64,000 nucleotides of DNA from Cordia subcordata. Taxonomy: Eukaryota; Streptophyta; Magnoliopsida; Boraginales; Cordiaceae. Positions 61,376 through 64,000 of the stretch are shown here, piece by piece; position 1 is the first letter of the stretch, and every line of letters starts with the position of its first letter. Location: assembly GCA_028554755.1 (NCBI GenBank), contig JAPTOF010000007.1:404001-468000 (forward strand), in the 5' to 3' direction. The notes beneath the pieces were generated by a model. That model was not told the DNA's origin and searched no databases. It was given only the letters and a program-made list of their open reading frames with translations. A program made the translations under genes and the position numbers.

Positions 61376-63961
61376 ATGTCGTCTCGAGGGGTGTCCGACC
61401 AGCCCCAGCCGCAGAGGCGGATTACTCGGACGCAGACAATGGGGAATTTGGGAGAGTCTATAATTGACAGCGAGGTCGTGCCATCCACACTGGTGGAAAT
61501 TGCTCCCATTCTCCGTGTTGCCAATGAAGTCGAACCGAGCAACCCCAGGGTGGCTTATCTCTGTAAGTCTTGATGGTTCATACTCAAGCATATGCATTTT
61601 GGTCTGGAACTTTTGGAATCATGCTGCTAATTTATGCTACTGTGGTGTTGAATATCTCAGTTTTCTGGTTGAAGTGAAAAAGTTGGTGTATTTTGCTTGA
61701 CTCAAATAAATAGCAATGTACTTACAGGAAAATTGTGATTGAGATAATGAATATTTCAGATTGAGCGGAAAGCTAAGGGTTACTAATCAGAATTTCAGAT
61801 TGAGCAGAATGCAAATCAGCTGGAAAGCATACCTTTCGTGTCGGTTATGTCATTCCATTTGGATAGCGGTTGGAGTATCTGTCTAGAAACATCTCAATGT
61901 CCTATATCTAAAGTCCATCTATCTGGAAACTGAAAGTTAAATGTGATAGATATGAAATTTGTGGTCCCACATAATTTTTAAAGGTAAACCAGGCCAAATA
62001 TTAGTGAGATCATGAATAGATGCTTGAAGCAGTGCTCCCATAGGACATGGTCATAATATGCAAATATGAAAAATCATTTGCTCTTCTGAGAGCAAAATGG
62101 CGTTTTATGGCCCCACAAAGAGGGAAATTGACAATGTGACTTTCAGGGAAAAACCAAAACAAAGGGATATTGCAATATGTTCATATTCCAAGGAGTGGAT
62201 GTTGAAGTCATTGCATGCTTCAGAGCTAATTGCTTCTTCTTTTTAGTTCACATTTTTATATCCTTTGTCTCATGAACAAACAGTGCTCTAGTAGGCAGTG
62301 TGTATAGCTGTTAATCTCTTGGTGTTGGCATTTCAAGTGGGACTATATTTGCTCTGCAATTATTACAGTTCACTTTACAACATGGATTATACAGTGATAA
62401 CGAAGAAAGTAACTTTAATGGCTGAAACAGTGGCTATTAGAAACTTTTTTATAGTACAAGATATTGAAGAAATAAAAGTAATATAGTCATTTTAAGCTAT
62501 AAGCAGTAGTTTAGAGAGGAGGGTGATGCAAATCTTTTGTCTAGTCCATAATGGCATTATAAATAGCCTGAGCATTGTATATATGTATATGTATATGCTT
62601 TCAAGTTGTCCAATACTAGCAATAATGTTTTATGTAGGTCGATTTTATGCTTTTGAGAAGGCTCACAGACTGGACCCTACTTCAAGTGGGCGTGGTGTTC
62701 GTCAATTTAAAACTGCACTTCTACAACGACTTGAAAGGGTAACTAGCTCGGCTTTCTCCATCTTCCCTCTGCATAACCAGCCAACTGCAAGAATCAATTA
62801 TCTGTGTACTAGTCTCGATGACGCTTGCTATTGTTTAATTATAAAAGTTTGCTGGCTTGATTTCCGGCATATCTATGTAAATGATGTCTTGATCCGTAGC
62901 TTTAGGTGACTCATGATAAAACATTGCAGGTCTTTTCTGGCTGTGTATGTGGTAATTTTGTGCCTCCTTTACTCACTGAAATAGGACTGTGATAGGAATG
63001 CCAAAAATTTATCAGTGCGACACTTCTCCTTTTGGTGATTACTTCTGTTTGTGGGACAACCTTCACCTACGTTACACTTAATCTTTTCTGGTGTACAAAT
63101 ATAATTTTGCTAACATTCTTTTAACAAGTTCCCAGGGAAAGGGCATGAGCCAAAATCGATCTTTGGTTACTTGAGCTGCAACCACTCAGGCCTGTGTTTG
63201 ACTTGACACTAGTAGAAAACCAGAAAAGACAAAAGAAGATTACCAGATTTAACAAACAATTCTTATTTTCTCTCTACTTCTTTTACTCATGGATATCTGC
63301 TTCCAAGATTAGATACATTCAAATAATGCTGCCGGTAGCAGTCCAATACCCATTGCTTTGCTGGTGGCCCATATCAGTTATGCGCACTGTGCCAGTAGTT
63401 CAATCCATTAATGAAGGACTGATACAATTAGGTTTCATTTTTCAACTGTTGTATAGAAAAAAAAAGGTCAATGTAGAATGTTTATTTTACTCTCGTGAAA
63501 AAAGGACTGGATAGAATCATTTATTCAAATTCTTCCAGATCTTTATTTCATGCTTCACGTCTTCCATTTGTTCTCTTGGACATACTTTGTGTGTTTATTT
63601 GCTTATGGTGATATGACATAGTCTGTCTCTGAATAGTAATTGTTGCTTTATGTAGTTTGAGAATTGGCAACAAATGTCAAAAATGCTTTTAATTGTCAAA
63701 ATCAAGAGTCAAATTCTTATCACATCTGTCTGGTACTATCTTGACTACTTTATGATCTTAACTGATTCAGTGATTCCATGTCTTGTTACCCGTCTGTTTA
63801 TACTGTTTTTTAATAGAAGACCTCTTTTTCTTTCAGGAGAATGACCCAACCTTGATGGGCAGAGTAAAAAAAAGTGATGCACGCGAAATGCAGAGCTTTT
63901 ATCAGCATTACTACAAAAAGTATATTCAAGCATTACAAAATGCTGCTGATAAAGCTGACCG
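61376..63961 (+). CDS. CALS3: Callose synthase (CALS3/GSL12-like), 5' part only
   Basis: Callose synthases are very large plasma-membrane beta-1,3-glucan synthases (about 1950 residues) that deposit callose at plasmodesmata, cell plates and phloem. Three coding exons are present: 61376-61562, 62638-62738 and 63837-63961. They join in frame to 137 residues plus two bases, and the last donor (CG|GTAATT) lies 39 bases from the window end. The N-terminus starts MSSRG and carries [54 protein letters not shown] and [18 protein letters not shown], the conserved Vta1-like N-terminal domain. The match is closest to CALS3 as I remember it, but CALS1/2/4 are near relatives, so the isoform call is less sure than the family. 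The catalytic and membrane parts lie beyond the window. Confidence 0.88.
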
Positions 63962-64000
63962 GTAATTTTTTGCCCCTGTTATTCTGCTAACATGGAAGCA

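Overview
The window is nuclear DNA of a flowering plant, most likely a eudicot. It is AT-rich, its genes are split by many GT-AG introns, and every recognisable protein has a plant-type architecture (plastid enoyl-ACP reductase, FAD2 desaturase, callose synthase, a LIN/CERBERUS-type U-box protein). Species cannot be named from the sequence alone. I rebuilt exon structures by hand from splice sites and reading-frame continuity; every multi-exon model below closes in frame.

Layout. 1.5-4.1 kb: LIP2 octanoyltransferase (-). 4.2-4.4 kb: a tRNA-derived SINE with target duplication. 5.7-10.1 kb: SelO pseudokinase (-). 10.1-14.0 kb: gene-free, decayed repeats. 14.1-16.5 kb: an alpha/beta hydrolase (-). 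17.6-20.2 kb: NSE4 kleisin (+). 20.9-26.3 kb: enoyl-ACP reductase MOD1 (-), with a 5'UTR intron. 27.3-32.7 kb: NOC2 ribosome-biogenesis factor (-). 32.7-37.2 kb: repeats, then the FAD2 promoter. 37.2-42.4 kb: FAD2 (+), with a 3.9-kb leader intron full of MITEs. 43.4-48.8 kb: LIN-like U-box/ARM protein (-). 48.8-60.2 kb: a gene-poor tract of MITEs, a decayed coding relic and a hAT element. 61.4 kb to the end: the first three coding exons of a callose synthase (CALS3-like, +), cut by the window edge.

The genes are ordinary single-copy housekeeping genes. LIP2, MOD1 and FAD2 all act in fatty-acid metabolism, and LIP2 and MOD1 may share the mitochondrial FAS route, but the other genes are unrelated and I do not claim a functional cluster.

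The most interesting material is in the repeats. A Tourist-like (PIF/Harbinger) MITE family has about a dozen copies, three with intact TAA/TTA target duplications. A second Tourist-like element in the FAD2 leader intron carries seven copies of a 41-bp unit. A hAT element has a perfect 8-bp duplication. A duplicated block upstream of the LIN-like gene has a MITE in only one copy. A pair of small hairpin elements sits about 9 kb apart. I found no wholly new biological system and do not claim one.
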